A DNA stretch of 64,000 nt from Spirometra erinaceieuropaei (GCA_902702965.1 CACRXP010000006.1:2133423-2197422), one strand, 5' to 3'; positions 1-9,942 are shown, numbered from the stretch's first letter. A program made the numbers and translations. Notes: generated from the letters alone by a model not told the origin.

Positions 1-2078
1 TTTGATGTTAAGTTTTTTTAATAGGTTGACAGTCCTACGAATTTATCTAGTAAATAATAAAATATTTCTTAACCCGCTCACATCACACCCCTTCATTATA
101 AATTTCTTACCACCTGAAATCGGAACACAGAAAGGTAACTTATCTACATGCTTGGAAGATAATTCGGCATAGCGATTCCGGGCCATTTGGCAATGACTTT
201 TCGGGCATACGTTTGGGCCCATAAACCACCGGTGTACTAGCACAAACGATTGGATGTTTGTATAAATGCCGTTTTTTTAAAACGAAACATCCCAGATTTA
301 TAAATTAGATATTTTTAAGACGAAAGCATTCCTGCTTTCCTGACAGTGATGTGATCCCACGCTGCGTGCTCTATGTGATCCGAAAAATCGATTTTCCAGT
401 TTGCTAGCGGTTTTCGTGGCCTTTTCTGATTGGACTAACATCCCCTCCTAGTGAGACCCGCGGGAACACACATGGCTGGTTTAGCAGGGGTATAACCACG
501 GAAACTCGACTGGACGTAAAGGAATGTCGATTTCCACCTCCGTCTTTTCTCTAACAAGACAGCTTTGGGGAGAAGACTTGTTTAGCGTTGTTCTAGGCCA
601 CTAAGAGAATCGAATAACATCTAAGGGTTAGCCACACTGGCCGCCTGAACTTTGATCATCGTGCTCCGTCTATTGGTCCTTATCCTGCCTCGGATTAGCC
701 AGTCTGCGTGCGATAAAGGGGGAAAGCCACACATCTGTTCAACCTCTTCCATCTCCTGTTGAAAGGCCACAATTGCTGCACCTGTCGTTGGTTTTCCCCC
801 GATAAAATGGAGACAAACGTTGGCGCGTGCTACATTACGCTCTGGTGCGCCGTGTGCGCGTGTGTATGTGTGTGTGCCTTTGTTTAGTCTACAGAGTGTG
901 AGTGGGTGCGCCACAAACACCTAACGGGCGCGTCGTGCGCAGTTGCTCGATCCCCTGCACACCGCCGTAATGCGTCTTGCACATGCGGCAGGACTACCTG
1001 GTCCTATTAATTATCGATCAATGGTGCAGGTAGCCGTGCTCGCCGGGCGTGCGTGCGTGTGTGAGAATGAACCGAGCGGGAGACACGACGTACAGTCAGG
1101 AGGACAGGACTGCTGGACTCTGAGAGCTCTTAAACAAGGCGGAATTTTGTTCTACACTGCGGACAGCATCGTCGGCTGCTCGACACGTTGATATACGTGC
1201 GATTGCATCATGCTCCTCTTTCTCAATGTACCTCATGATATGAAAAGAGTTTGGACGGCTGGTCGATCCGGTCTACATTCCGGTTTCCATCTTTGTACGG
1301 GTTAAAACTGTCAGTTGGAAGCTTCTCGGCAGTGTCCCCCTTTTTGGCTCGACTGTCGAAATCGGGCTCTTTGTTTTCGTCTAAGCCCTTTCGGCCTCTG
1401 GTAATTACTCTACCGAGGCCAGACGAATCAGTTCCCCACCTTTTTGGGTGTTAATTCATTTTTTAAAAATTAAAGCCTACTCAAGTGGTCTGTTTGTTCT
1501 TTTCAGGCCTACCAATTGGATGAGAGGAATTTGCGACTCATGCTCAACCCTCGTGAATACACTACTCACAGTCAATCAGTCATGTTCTTTCGCTCTCCGC
1601 CATTGCCATCGTCGTCTTACCGCCTCTCTGTTTTACTGATCATCTGTCTCTCATGACATCTTCATAAAAATTTAACTTAGTTGATATTTCTATGTGTTTG
1701 AAATTCTGCCTTCTTTATCAACCTTCTGTCAACAAGGTTTCCCTCGTAACCGCCCCACTCCCCGCCCCCGCGTCGTAATACGCAAGCAGCCTTAGTGTAT
1801 TTTGTTTTAAGCACAGGTTTTTAGTGAGCACCTCCTACCTCTCTCCCTTGCCACTCAACCCCATTATGTTTTTCTCCTGAGAAAATGAAAAAGGACCACA
1901 GAATAAAATGGTACCATGTATAGCAATTCCAGTCTTCGTATCTTAACCGACCTCTGAACCCCATTTTCATCCTCTGATTGATCGGCAGGACTGACAGACA
2001 GCGGAGCACGAGTTATGAGTTATATCTTCAGAAAGTCAATTAGAGGTGGGATATGTTTTCAGCCTATTATCGTCGAGT
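1..2078. other. No supportable gene; unique-looking DNA
   Basis: I see no recognisable gene or repeat here. A minus-strand open frame at 621-920 has an exon-like stretch with ordinary amino-acid composition, but it matches no family I know and shows no convincing splice context. A GT-rich simple tract lies near 850-880. Confidence 0.5.
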
Positions 2079-2112
2079 CCGTAAGAACGATCGGTGAGCA
2101 CTCCTCCACCAT
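2079..2112 (+). repeat. Isolated SINE tail, inverted against the next SINE
   Basis: The stretch ends in CGATCGGTGAGC, the same terminal block found at the end of the tRNA-headed SINE copies. It faces the tail of the minus-strand SINE that starts at about 2129, so two SINE tails meet tail to tail across a short AT-rich spacer. Confidence 0.6.
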
Positions 2113-2128
2113 TATATATGTATAGAGA

Positions 2129-2405
2129 GGCGCTCACCGATCGTGTTACGGAACTCACTTGTTTCGTTGTACCTTGGGGCTCTCTCTTTCAAACCCAACC
2201 AGCAGCCCCACAGAGGCGCTTAATATAGGAAGAATAGCATTACCGACGAAAACAAGGGAGATTGGAATGGCCATTTCCGGCTTGCTAACCGTCCTCAGTC
2301 AGCCATGCCAGCCCTGAGGTGTGGAACATCTGGGGCTCGGTCATGCGACCTGTTGGTAAGAAGTCCAACTCATCTAACTACGAAGCTAGGGGCAGCACAT
2401 CGGGT
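2129..2405 (-). mobile_element. tRNA-headed SINE (family S), minus strand
   Basis: Read on the minus strand, this begins with a tRNA-like head at about 2397-2328, containing a TTGGACTTCTTACCAA-type anticodon arm and a degenerate B box. A hammerhead-like body follows at 2306-2262. The element then runs into a tail with GGTAATGCTATTC, GGGCTCTC-like and TTCCGTAACACGATCGG blocks, ending in GAGCGCC. The same order recurs at 46796-47110, 33730-33955 and 22725-22880, which defines the family. The anticodon arm resembles tRNA-Arg(UCU). Such SINEs are transcribed by Pol III and moved by the reverse transcriptase of a partner LINE; the partner cannot be named here. Confidence 0.75.
2262..2306 (-). ncRNA. 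Hammerhead-ribozyme-like core in SINE S (best copy)
   Basis: On the minus strand the order is CTGAGGA (fits CUGANGA), then a hairpin CGGTT/AAGCCG-type of five pairs with one G-U and a four-base loop, then GAAA, then the 8-nt palindrome ATGGCCAT, then T. That is the order of a type I hammerhead: core, stem II, GAAA, stem III, NUH. A palindromic stem III with no loop suggests a dimeric form, as proposed for schistosome Sm-alpha SINEs. Stem I is weak, pairing GGCTGA with the bases after the core through a bulge. Activity is not shown. Confidence 0.5.
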
Positions 2406-2430
2406 ATTTATTCGAACAGGAATGGGTGCA

Positions 2431-2605
2431 CACCCATCTGGCAGACCCCAGCGGTGGACCAACTGCGCCAGGTGCGTCTGTGCGCATGCTTGTGTTTCTG
2501 GTCCCAGCTGCTGGTGGTCAGGGTTATGATTGACTGAATAAAGGCAAAATAAGCCCGAAACAGTACTGTATAAATCTACCCGCATTCTCTGTCGTCCCTT
2601 CTTAC
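2431..2605 (+). repeat. Dispersed repeat C, first copy
   Basis: It holds the blocks GTGGACCAACTGCGCCAGG and AGGCAAAATAAGCCCGAAA, followed by CTACCCGCATTCTCTGT. The same blocks recur in the same order and orientation at 2800-2975 and, more diverged, at 32270-32470. Nature unknown; no coding potential is evident. Confidence 0.75.
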
Positions 2606-2799
2606 TGCTATTATGACTTGGCCGACTTAGGCCTGGTAATTGGTTGCCTGTTCGTGACCTTTGCCACCCGAACGGAGCTCGTTTGCTTGGAGAAGCCAAT
2701 AAATCGGTGTGCGCCCATTCCTGATTGCTAACTACCCGATCTGCAGCGACAGAGAATGACAGGTGGCGAGGCACTGATGTACTTCGCTTCGATGAAGTG
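2606..2799. other. Spacer between the two repeat C copies
   Basis: No gene seen. Part of it (ACTTCGCTTCGATGAAGTGC near 2780) forms a short hairpin just before the second repeat C copy. Confidence 0.4.
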
Positions 2800-2980
2800 C
2801 TTATGACCCATCTGGTAAGCCTCAGTCGTGGACCAACTGCGCCAGGTGCGTCTGTGCGCATGTTTGTGTTTCCAGTCCCAGCTGGTGGTCGTCAGGGTTA
2901 TGATTGGCTATATGAAGGCAAAATAAGCCCGAAAAAGTACTGTATAAATCTACCCGCATTCTCTGTGGCCCCTCCTCGCT
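2800..2980 (+). repeat. Dispersed repeat C, second copy
   Basis: This is a direct repeat of 2431-2605 with only scattered differences, including the shared CATCTGGTA, GCGCCAGGTGCGTCTGTGCG and AGTACTGTATAAATCTACCC blocks. The close match suggests a recent local duplication. It abuts the PLE-C terminus at 2992. Confidence 0.75.
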
Positions 2981-3034
2981 AAAATATATATATGAAAAAA
3001 GAAGAGGTTCTTCGGAAAAAATCGAGTTGTACAT

Positions 3035-3073
3035 GGGAGTTTTCAAATTGGTTAGACCAACCCGTCTTCAGAC
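3035..3073 (-). ncRNA. Hammerhead-like core, left PLE-C arm (degenerate)
   Basis: The minus strand reads CTGAAGA, C, GGGTTGG, a short loop, CCAATTT, GAAAACTC. It is the inverted, more mutated counterpart of 3302-3342; the core A at position 15.2 and the stem partner have changed, so it is probably inactive. Confidence 0.35.
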
Positions 3074-3301
3074 AAAATGAATATAAAAGAAAGAGTGAGA
3101 CAGGTACACTAGACTGGTAGACGCGACAGGGCAACAGTAACAGTTCTCTCTTCCCCCCCCTTTCTTCCCTCCTGGCTCAGAAGCCAGCATGACCCCCTGT
3201 CCGCATCCCTCCTCACTGGCTAATGGTCCTCCCGTCAATGTTTGTCCTGTCGCGTCTACCAGTCTATTGTGACTGTCTCACTCTCTCTTTTATCTTCATT
3301 T

Positions 3302-3342
3302 CGTCTGATGACGGGTTGGTGGAACCAACTCGAAAATTCACA
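3302..3342 (+). ncRNA. Hammerhead-like core, right PLE-C arm
   Basis: The order is CTGATGA, one extra C, GGGTTGG, loop TGGAA, CCAACTC (seven pairs with one wobble), then GAAAATTC. AATT is a 4-nt palindrome that could pair as stem III, with C as the cleavage-site base. The PLE-A motif has the same architecture, including the extra base after CTGATGA, with ACGT in place of AATT. Stem I pairing is poor. PLE-borne hammerheads are known from the literature; activity of this one is inference. Confidence 0.45.
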
Positions 3343-3381
3343 AGTAAAACTCGATTTTTTCCGAAGAACCTCTTCTTTTCT

Positions 3382-4605
3382 CATTATATCGTCCCGGAAT
3401 GCATACCACTTCTATTCTACAATATATATATATATAGGTAATATGTGACCCCATGCTCGAAATGTATCGAAATTTAAGAAACCCCGCTCGTCACTCGCAA
3501 AGTGGCACAAATGAATGGGCGAAAACGCCGAGTCAATGATAGACGAATTCAGACGAACTACAAACGTTAAAAAGAACTAAAAGTAATATTCTTTTGTCTA
3601 AAAATGCAAATTTTTTAGAAATGCGAAAATTCTGAAAATTTCAAAAATCATTATAATTGAAAAACTTTCGTTTATTTTACCGAAGGCCTGTCCATGCGAA
3701 AAACCGAGTAAATGAAACAACTCAGGTGGGATGACACTTGAATATATCCCATAGTGAATTTCGTACTTAAATATCCTTCAAGAATAAGTTCAATGCCAAA
3801 AATGGAGGTTAACTAACAGCCTACAAATTGAGTAGATTCCAAAACGATTTCACGAGTATTAGCTGTCCTTTTTTCATTTTTACACAATTTGAGATGTGGT
3901 TGACTAAAGCAAACAGGATGTCGCCTGATTTCTCTCATCCTTAGAGGCCGGCTAGGGACTACTAGATGTGATTATGTTTGACAGATGCAGTCGAAAACAT
4001 AGCATTCTACATAAATTAGGAGAAAGGTTTTCTATCAAAATTATTTTGAGTTTGTTTTGGTGATGGAATGCGTTGACTTTCAGATCACATTTGAAATAGC
4101 GGTGAATAATCCAAGATCTTAAATGCTCTCAATAGACTGCACATAAAAGTAGATTCTGTGCTGTGTGTTTGTAAAAACTCTCAAAATACGATATTTCTCG
4201 ACATCGTTTACCAGAGGTGTGAGTTATTGGACATTCTCTCCAATTCAGATGACCGTCCGGGTCAGATTTGTTGACTCAACCAAACATGAAACCTTGTGGT
4301 CGAGAAAAATGAGCGTTTACAACGAACTTTGTCAGTGAATACGCTCTCGATTAATTAAAGAACTTTCATTGCTGAAAAGCCTGCTTTAAAGGCGTTTTTA
4401 TTGGTTGTTTTATTGGTAGATGTCCTCCTACTTTGCCTTTTTCAAAGGTCAAGTCAAGGTAAAAATTCGAAGCTTTGATCGAGCTTTGCACTTCCCTGAA
4501 ATATAGGGATATTCTTCTACTGTAGACAAAAACACCCACCTTAATCTTGATAGGAATGTCATTTTCGCTGCATTTGCCTACTTGCAGACACAACAGAATG
4601 ACTAT
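3382..4605. other. AT-rich DNA without a recognisable gene
   Basis: A short (AT)n run lies near 3420-3436. The rest is AT-rich with stop codons in all frames. No repeat family from this window is evident. Confidence 0.5.
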
Positions 4606-4897
4606 ATAAATACTGACATTTCGATCGTCCATTTCGATGATACCTACCGTGTGCTCCACAGCAGGGTGAGAGCAGATACGGTGACTTGTGCGTGATGTCT
4701 TTTATAGTATTAGTGGACTTGCGCAGCATTAATCGCACTCTTGCTTCCTCCCTTACCTGGGCCGCGTGTCAACAGAACCGGAGGTGGGAGAGGGCGCAGG
4801 TGACTGGGCGGCTGGAGTTGCTCCTAGGCGTGCCGCCGCATTTGGCTTAGATCCCACTGAGTGGGAGTGTCATAAAGGCCATATTGAGAAGGATGGT
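4606..4897 (+). repeat. Repeat B, degenerate copy
   Basis: It starts with the diagnostic CATTTCGATGAT, CACCGTGT and GGTGACTTG blocks and continues through GTGTCAACAGAACCGGAGG, GCAGGTGACTGG and GAGTGTCATAAAGGCC. The same series is better preserved at 6771-7245 and 10133-10520. It ends directly against the inverted PLE-A terminus at 4903. Confidence 0.65.
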
Positions 4898-4937
4898 ATA
4901 GAAGAAGAAGCGATCGCTGGAACAAGGGCTTTATTCG

Positions 4938-4980
4938 CCTGGCGTTTCGGATTTTCACTTAAACCCATCAACAGAAACAG
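4938..4980 (-). ncRNA. Hammerhead-like core, inverted PLE-A1 end (degenerate)
   Basis: On the minus strand the core box is disrupted (CTGTTGATG instead of CTGATGA), followed by GGGTTTAAGTGAAAATCC and GAAACGCC. The hairpin is retained, but both core boxes differ from consensus. Confidence 0.35.
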
Positions 4981-4982
4981 TG

Positions 4983-5330
4983 GCAGAAAAAAGACCCACT
5001 GCCACGGCAAGAAACATCTGGAGCCGTTACCGGATCTGGTGCAGTTAAAGGCTAAACAACTACGTCGGAGAAACTGGAAGCCTGCTCCGGACGCGAATTG
5101 TCGAACACGCGGCAGCGGTACGGAGAAATAACGCCAACTCTCAGGTCGCGGCCCATTTGACGAGACCCGGCCACGCATTCAAGTTCGATGATGCCGAAAT
5201 TCTCGTGAGAGGAGATAACCGCGTGAGCTGCCAGTTGCTTGAGTCATGATTCACGGGACCTCAGTCTATCAGCAAGTGCAACGACATCCCCCCTTCATAT
5301 TGAGTGCTGAGGCATAGGCTAGCTAAAGTA
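4983..5330 (+). pseudogene. Remnant of PLE GIY-YIG endonuclease domain
   Basis: Nucleotide blocks match the better copy at 49776-50090 in order: AAAGACCCACTG, GGATCTGGTGCAGTT, GAAACTGGAAG, ACGCGAATTG, GAGCACGC-like, CAGGT-GCGGCCCATT, GCAAGTGCAACGAC. Several indels break the frame, so a plus-strand open frame at 4766-5131 is a chance composite rather than the original protein. The domain would nick DNA during PLE retrotransposition, upstream-fused to a reverse transcriptase that is absent here. Non-functional. Confidence 0.65.
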
Positions 5331-5581
5331 ATTGACCACTCGAAGAGCGCGCAAGCCGGTGAGCCAGATGGCCGCGCAATTACCACGCCAGCATCCAACA
5401 CGGGTGATTAGGTTTCAGCAGTTAACCATTTGCATGCCGGCCATCAGGCAATATGGGCACCAGCGGGCAACAATCCCTGATGAAGTGGAGCGCGGTTAAC
5501 TGCTATAGGTATGCGGTAGCGTAGCGACTGCATCCTATAAATACTGCAACTTCCTGTGCACCTGTTACCCTTTTCTGCTAC

Positions 5582-5626
5582 TGTCTCTAATGACGGATTC
5601 AAGTGAGAATCCGAAACGTCAGGCGA
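5582..5626 (+). ncRNA. Hammerhead-like core at PLE-A1 3' end
   Basis: The order is CTAATGA (one change from CTGATGA), extra C, GGATTC, loop AAGTGA, GAATCC (six perfect pairs), then GAAACGTC. ACGT is palindromic and C would be the cleavage base. The five bases before and after the motif can pair (TGTCT with AGGCG, two wobbles) as stem I. The G-to-A change in the core box probably weakens or kills activity. Confidence 0.5.
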
Positions 5627-5648
5627 GTGAAGCCCTTGTTCCAGCGAT

Positions 5649-5735
5649 CGCTTCTTCTTCTTCTTCTTCTTCTTCTTCTTCTTCTTCTTCTTCTTCTCCC
5701 TTTTCTTCTTCCTTTTCTTCTTCTTCTTCTTCTTC
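5649..5735 (+). repeat. (TTC)n microsatellite after PLE-A end
   Basis: This is an interrupted run of TTC/CTT triplets. The same triplet follows PLE-A ends at 32106 and 30925 in shorter form, so it probably grew from the element's own CTTCTTCTTC tail. Confidence 0.9.
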
Positions 5736-5745
5736 TGATCAACTA

Positions 5746-6765
5746 GTGCCCGAAACTAGCATCTTCGCTTGTATCGGCAAGGATGGTCTATTTACCAAGA
5801 TATTGCTAGAACCTTTAATAGTCTCTGTATCAGTATATTTCAGGGAAAGTAGGCGTGTACCTTTGAAATCCCTATTGGTTACATGCAGAGGAAGTATATG
5901 GAGGAAATAGAAAGGAAGTAACATGAAATAAATGCGAGGGGAATAGCAAAAACTGTACAGATGAACACAAAATGTCATGCGTTAACAGAATTTAGAGGCA
6001 CATTAACTTGCTTTGTTGATTAAATACAGCGAACAGTTGAAGCACACTTAAGATACTGGAAAAGAACTAAAATCTTTTAATCTACAGGTTCGTTTTTAAA
6101 TCGCGCATTAGCGGAAGGAAGACTGTACAAAAAGTATTTTATCATATGCCTTAAAATTATTATAGCCACTTCGAGGAGGGCCTTTTCGCACGGAGCAGCA
6201 ACGTGTTGGAACGTTTAGGCAAAGAATTGCCTGTAGGCATTATTAGTGTTTTTGGGCGTGAAATCACACAGGGTAGTACATCTGACCTGTTAAAATCGAT
6301 AAGGCGTCTGCTTTTGTAAAAATAATCTTCTTGTTTACAACCTGCTCTATCTGATTTGTGTGGGGAAAAAAATCAATTTTCGAGTGCAGAAAGCTCCGCT
6401 GGATGAATCTCCAGTCTAGATTATCCCTCCCCCTAATAGATGAACACGCGCGGATGCACAAATGTTACCTAGAGCAGCCCCTTGGATACGAAACAGTCCG
6501 AATACAAGTAAAAATAAATTGGAACTCAAATTTGCAAGCATTTCAACTGACAAAATTAAGCATAAACATATTTTGCATGCAAAGAGGACATTTTCGGAAG
6601 GGGCTGGGCGAATAAATAAAATTTTCAATATTTCGGGTACCTAAAACTAATCATCTCAAGTTTCGTCACCACGTTACATGAATTAGGTCACGTGTTGTAT
6701 ATACATGACAATGGTTTATGTTATACTTCCAACGCAGGCACTAGACGAAATCTATGCTGGGGATT
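5746..6765. other. No recognisable gene
   Basis: Several overlapping short open frames occur at 6264-6644 on both strands, but none matches a known family and their codon use looks random. Confidence 0.45.
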
Positions 6766-6770
6766 ATGGT

Positions 6771-7245
6771 GATAGTTCGACCATCGATTTCGATGATGTC
6801 CACCGTGTACCCCACAGCAGCAGCGGTGGGAGCAGGGACGGTGACTTGCGCAAGGGTTTATAGTGCCCGTAGACTTGCGATGCATCTACCTGCACTCTCT
6901 CGTCCTCCCCCGCCTGAGTCCGGTGTCAAGACAGAGTCAAGAAGACCGGAGACGAGGGAGGCCGCAGGTGGATGGCTCGGACGGATCCTCACCTTGGTGC
7001 TCCACTCCGCACCCCCTTGTCCGCACATAAATGACCAGGATTTTGACCACAAAAACAATGGGATGATGACAGTTCTCCGAGTTGTGCGACGACTGCCGAC
7101 AACAGGGTCTGCCAGCGCACCCCGCAAATGTTGGCATTTGTTATTGCGCACAGATAACGCCTGCCAAAATCCGATGTGACCCCCGTGTTGGTCCAGCGCA
7201 TCTAACACGTGGCCCGTTTAGGGGGCGCATATGCTGGGGATACGG
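6771..7245 (+). repeat. Repeat B, near full-length copy
   Basis: It begins at the TTCGACCATCGATTTCGATG block and contains the GTCCACCGTGT, GGGACGGTGACTTGCGCA, GGTGTCAAGACAGAGTCAAG, GGTGGATGGCTCGGACGG, CCAGGATTTT and ATAACGCCTGCCAAAATCCG blocks. It ends near CACGTGGCCCGTTTAGGGGGC. Copies occur at 10133, 24345, 24668, 47441 and, inverted, at 12431 and 41530. It codes for nothing I recognise. The uniform start and ragged end are consistent with a non-autonomous element, but its class is unknown. Confidence 0.75.
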
Positions 7246-7265
7246 TACTAAACACTGTCACAAAA

Positions 7266-7592
7266 TTATGCGGTCAGATGTGGCTATTTAGCCCCACCTG
7301 AGGTAAACAAACCCCGGCCACCTGTAATACCGGACCGGTGGTAATAGGGGTTTTTACACACGGGGCCGGGGAACGCACAGGCGACGAGGTCAAGTAGTTG
7401 TATACAAAAGAAAAGCTGTTGGGAGTGCGCGGTTGTACTTTGAGTGGCTGAGAAATAATTACCCTAACCCCCAACCCTAACCCCTAAAACTAAATGCTGA
7501 CCCTCACCTCTAACCCTAACCCACAACCCCAACCTCAGCGTCAGGTGGGGATACGTTATCACCTCTTACCAACTGTGCTATTAGTAATACCA
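7266..7592 (+). mobile_element. MITE-T: inverted-repeat element with telomere-like core
   Basis: The left end reads GGTCAGATGTGG followed by AGCCCCACCTGA. The right end reads TCAGGTGGGGAT and continues as a diverged complement of the left end, giving inverted termini of about 30 bases. The interior has a conserved GGTGGTAATAGGGGTTTTTACA block, then a run of CCCTAA-like hexamers at about 7460-7525. The same structure recurs at 51783-52125 and 13890-14745. No open frame is present, so it is a non-autonomous element. Confidence 0.7.
7458..7528 (+). repeat. Degenerate CCCTAA telomere-like run
   Basis: Repeated CCCTAACC-type units with variants. TTAGGG is the usual animal telomere unit, but this run is short, impure and inside MITE-T, so it is interstitial. 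Confidence 0.85.
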
Positions 7593-8180
7593 GTTGTTTG
7601 CTGTAAATTCACTGCATGGTTATTCCGCGGAAGTTTATTGTCCTGTAGTTAATGATTTCCAAAATTATTAGCCAAATATACCGAATAGAGTTTTAAGCTA
7701 GTGCGTGTGGAGAAAACCAAAGCTCTGTGCTTAAATTCTGTGATGACGCCTATTTACCAAAGCTGTGGAGGGAACCGGTATGTTGCGATTGAGTTAAGGC
7801 GATTGCTTATCAACAAGCTAGCCAACATCCCTCCGACTGTGTCCTACTTTCTGCAGAATAGCAGAAAACGATAGTTTTCCAGTTAGCTTGTCTGTAATGC
7901 TGTCTGCTTCCTGTCTAAATAACGATGGCATTGTTTGCATGGAGAGCGTGAACACGATTTTTTCTCTAAGGCTTTTTGGTTGGATGTGGCGCAGCATGTT
8001 CTCACCATCGCAAAAACGTGATGGTTCTATATAAGATATATCCACATAGCATGGCACACGACGTGGAAATTTACGTAGGACACTGTCCTTAACAAAAACG
8101 GCCAGACTGGGCGCTGCTAAACTGCATCACGGCCGCGGGGTTTTTCTCACCAACTGGCATTGTTTGTGTATACGAAGTAG
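7593..8180. other. No recognisable gene
   Basis: No repeat family from this window or known coding domain was seen. Confidence 0.4.
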
Positions 8181-9942
8181 TCACGCACGCGACGGCTCGA
8201 CCCGCGTGAACGATGATGTCCACAGTGTGGTTCCAGGCACTGGCTCGCCGGTCACAGTGCAGTGGATTCGCAAGCGAACGACCAGGCCGATGCGTGATGT
8301 GGAGGTGTGGTTGCGATGAGGGCAGGCTGAGAGCGAGTACGTATTTCCTATGGTGGGGCGGTCGTTGGTTCGAGGATCGGGACGTCCTCGCCTAGGGTGC
8401 AAGTGGGAGGGGTGGTGTTCTTCGCTGCGGGGTTCTGGTAGGGATGACGGGCGGGGTAATGGTCGGCGACGGTAGTGGCGGAGGGCATTAAAAGTGTGAT
8501 CACCGGAAGTGGTCGTTGTGAGGGCTGGCCCAGAGGTGGCGATAGAGGCGTTTTCGGTCGCTAGGTTATCATTGCATTGGGTCCGGCGATGTCCGAAGAG
8601 GCCGACTCGCGCGCAGAGGGTTCGTTGACAGCGTGGACATGATGGTAGGAGTTGGTTGTTGGCGTTGTGAGTCGGAGGAGCTTGAGACTTGAGAGCCCCT
8701 CTTTTGTCTTCGACTGGCTGCGTAGATCGTTACTCCAGTCTTTGCTGCTGTTTTCAGGCCAGTTGGTCTTAGATGATGTCCGTCCAGGACTTGGGTTTGA
8801 TTTGCAGTTGCTTGGAAGGCGTTTTCAAGGTGTCATTGTTGTGTGTTTTTTGGTCGTCTTTCGGTGAACACCCATAGCAGCAGCAAGGCAGAAGAGACGC
8901 TTGAGTAACCGCCGGCCATCTATCTTCGCAAAGTGGTGTTCTGGTGCAGTTGCAGTCGCCCTAGCGTGGCGTGGGTGTTGGGGACTCCGTCTCCCTCGAG
9001 GACTCCTGTGTCCGGGACCCTGTCTTGCCATCTCACTATCAGTACTCTTCGAAGGCAACTGAGATGGAAGTGGCAGAGTTTTCTGGTCTGTCTTCTGTAA
9101 GCTGTCCAGGTCTCCGCTCCGTAGAGCTGCATTGTTAAGATGACAGTTTTATGTCGAGATGGATGCCGTGTCGGCCGGAGGCCTGAATGGCCTTGAAGAT
9201 CTGGCTTGCCACTTAGTCGTTAATTTTGATGCTTTTTGATAGCGTACAGTCTAACTAAGCACTGCGTTCAGCGTTGGGTGGCGGTTGACGCATGACCACC
9301 GTTTTGTCCGTGTTGATTTTCAGCCCAAGGACGGCGAAGAAAAGGTTTATGATTCATTGCCTATCAACTTCTGTTCCGCTGTCGAGAGCAATCGTTTGCA
9401 AAGAGCAGGCTGTGGACAGTAATCGTAGAGAGCCGCGTTGGGACCTGCATGAGACGGCTGTTGAGAAGATATTCATCGGTCCTGCAGTAGATACTGATTC
9501 CAGGGTGCTCATCAGGGTAGGCGTCCGTTAGCATGGCGGAGAATATGAGAGTGGAGACGTTGGGCGCGAGAAAGCAGTCCCGCTCCATTTCATCGGTCAC
9601 TGTGAATGCTTCCAAGACTGTCTCGTGGTCCGTGACGCGCGCCATCATCTCGTAGTAGAACTGATGCACCTTGTGCGTAAATCGCTCAGAAAATTTGATT
9701 TTAAGCATAATTTTCCAGAGCCCATCGTGAGTCACCGTGTCAGAGGCTTCTATCAGGTCTCAGAAGGTAGTGTAGAGGTTTTTATGCATTTCCTGACACT
9801 TCTCTTGCAGTTGCCAGACGGCCAAAATCATGTCAACGACATCCAACGCATGAAATGAAATCTGCGGTAGTAGTAACAGGCTGACGCAATTTTCAGACAG
9901 CGAGCCTGAAGTAAAAAGATCGAGAAGCAAAGTCAAATGCAA
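8181..9942 (-). pseudogene. RTE-type retrotransposon RT plus zinc-finger tail, decayed
   Basis: Reading down the minus strand, 9942-9760 gives a VDMI..VWQLQEKCQE segment. 9735-9364 continues with DGLWKIM, ERFTHKVHQ, MMARVTDHETV and SAMLTDAY blocks, and 9132-8920 gives the LYGAETWTAYRR...CLRRVL block that follows the RT in these elements. Near 8640-8580 a C2H2 finger is visible (CPRCQRTLCARVGLFGHRRTQ-like, last His changed to Gln). A second broken finger lies at 8330-8250. The catalytic YADD-type box reads FAND, and stops and frameshifts interrupt the frame, so it is dead. The upstream endonuclease is absent, so the copy is 5' truncated, as is usual for LINEs. Confidence 0.8.

Larger units (their letters stand above)
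2992..3381. mobile_element. Inverted pair of PLE-C-type termini
   Basis: The arm at 2992-3132 is the diverged reverse complement of the arm at 3243-3381. Both contain the AAGAAGAGGTTCTTCGG / TCGATTTTTTCC block and the GACTGGTAGACGCGACAGG block. Each arm carries a hammerhead-like core pointing outward, and about 110 bases of unrelated sequence separate them. The layout matches the PLE-A and PLE-B structures elsewhere in the window, so I read it as a deleted Penelope-like element reduced to its two inverted ends. No coding part survives, so the assignment is by analogy. Confidence 0.55.
4898..5745 (+). mobile_element. Penelope-like element fragment PLE-A1 with inverted 3' ends
   Basis: At 4903-4976 there is an inverted copy of the PLE-A 3' end (GCGATCGCTGGAACAAGGGC, GGCGTTTCGGATTTTCACTT). 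At 5582-5660 the same end is present in direct orientation (AACGTCAGGCGAGTGAAGCC, CCAGCGATCGCTTC). Between them lies a broken endonuclease-coding segment. The element is therefore bracketed by two copies of its own 3' terminus facing outward. A (TTC)n tract follows the right end. PLEs are known for complex flanking copies of their termini. Confidence 0.7.

Noticed and set aside
621..920. Host exon on the minus strand
   Set aside because: No family recognised, and the frame spans a GT-rich simple tract, making it doubtful.
2305..2861. Genes on both strands in the repeat C region
   Set aside because: The frames overlap on opposite strands, span a SINE and two copies of repeat C, and show no known domain.
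4766..5131. 121-residue plus-strand gene
   Set aside because: The frame runs through repeat B, an inverted PLE end and a frameshifted PLE coding remnant, so it is a composite by chance.
7458..7528. True telomere or chromosome end
   Set aside because: The run is short, impure and within an inverted-repeat element, with ordinary sequence on both sides.
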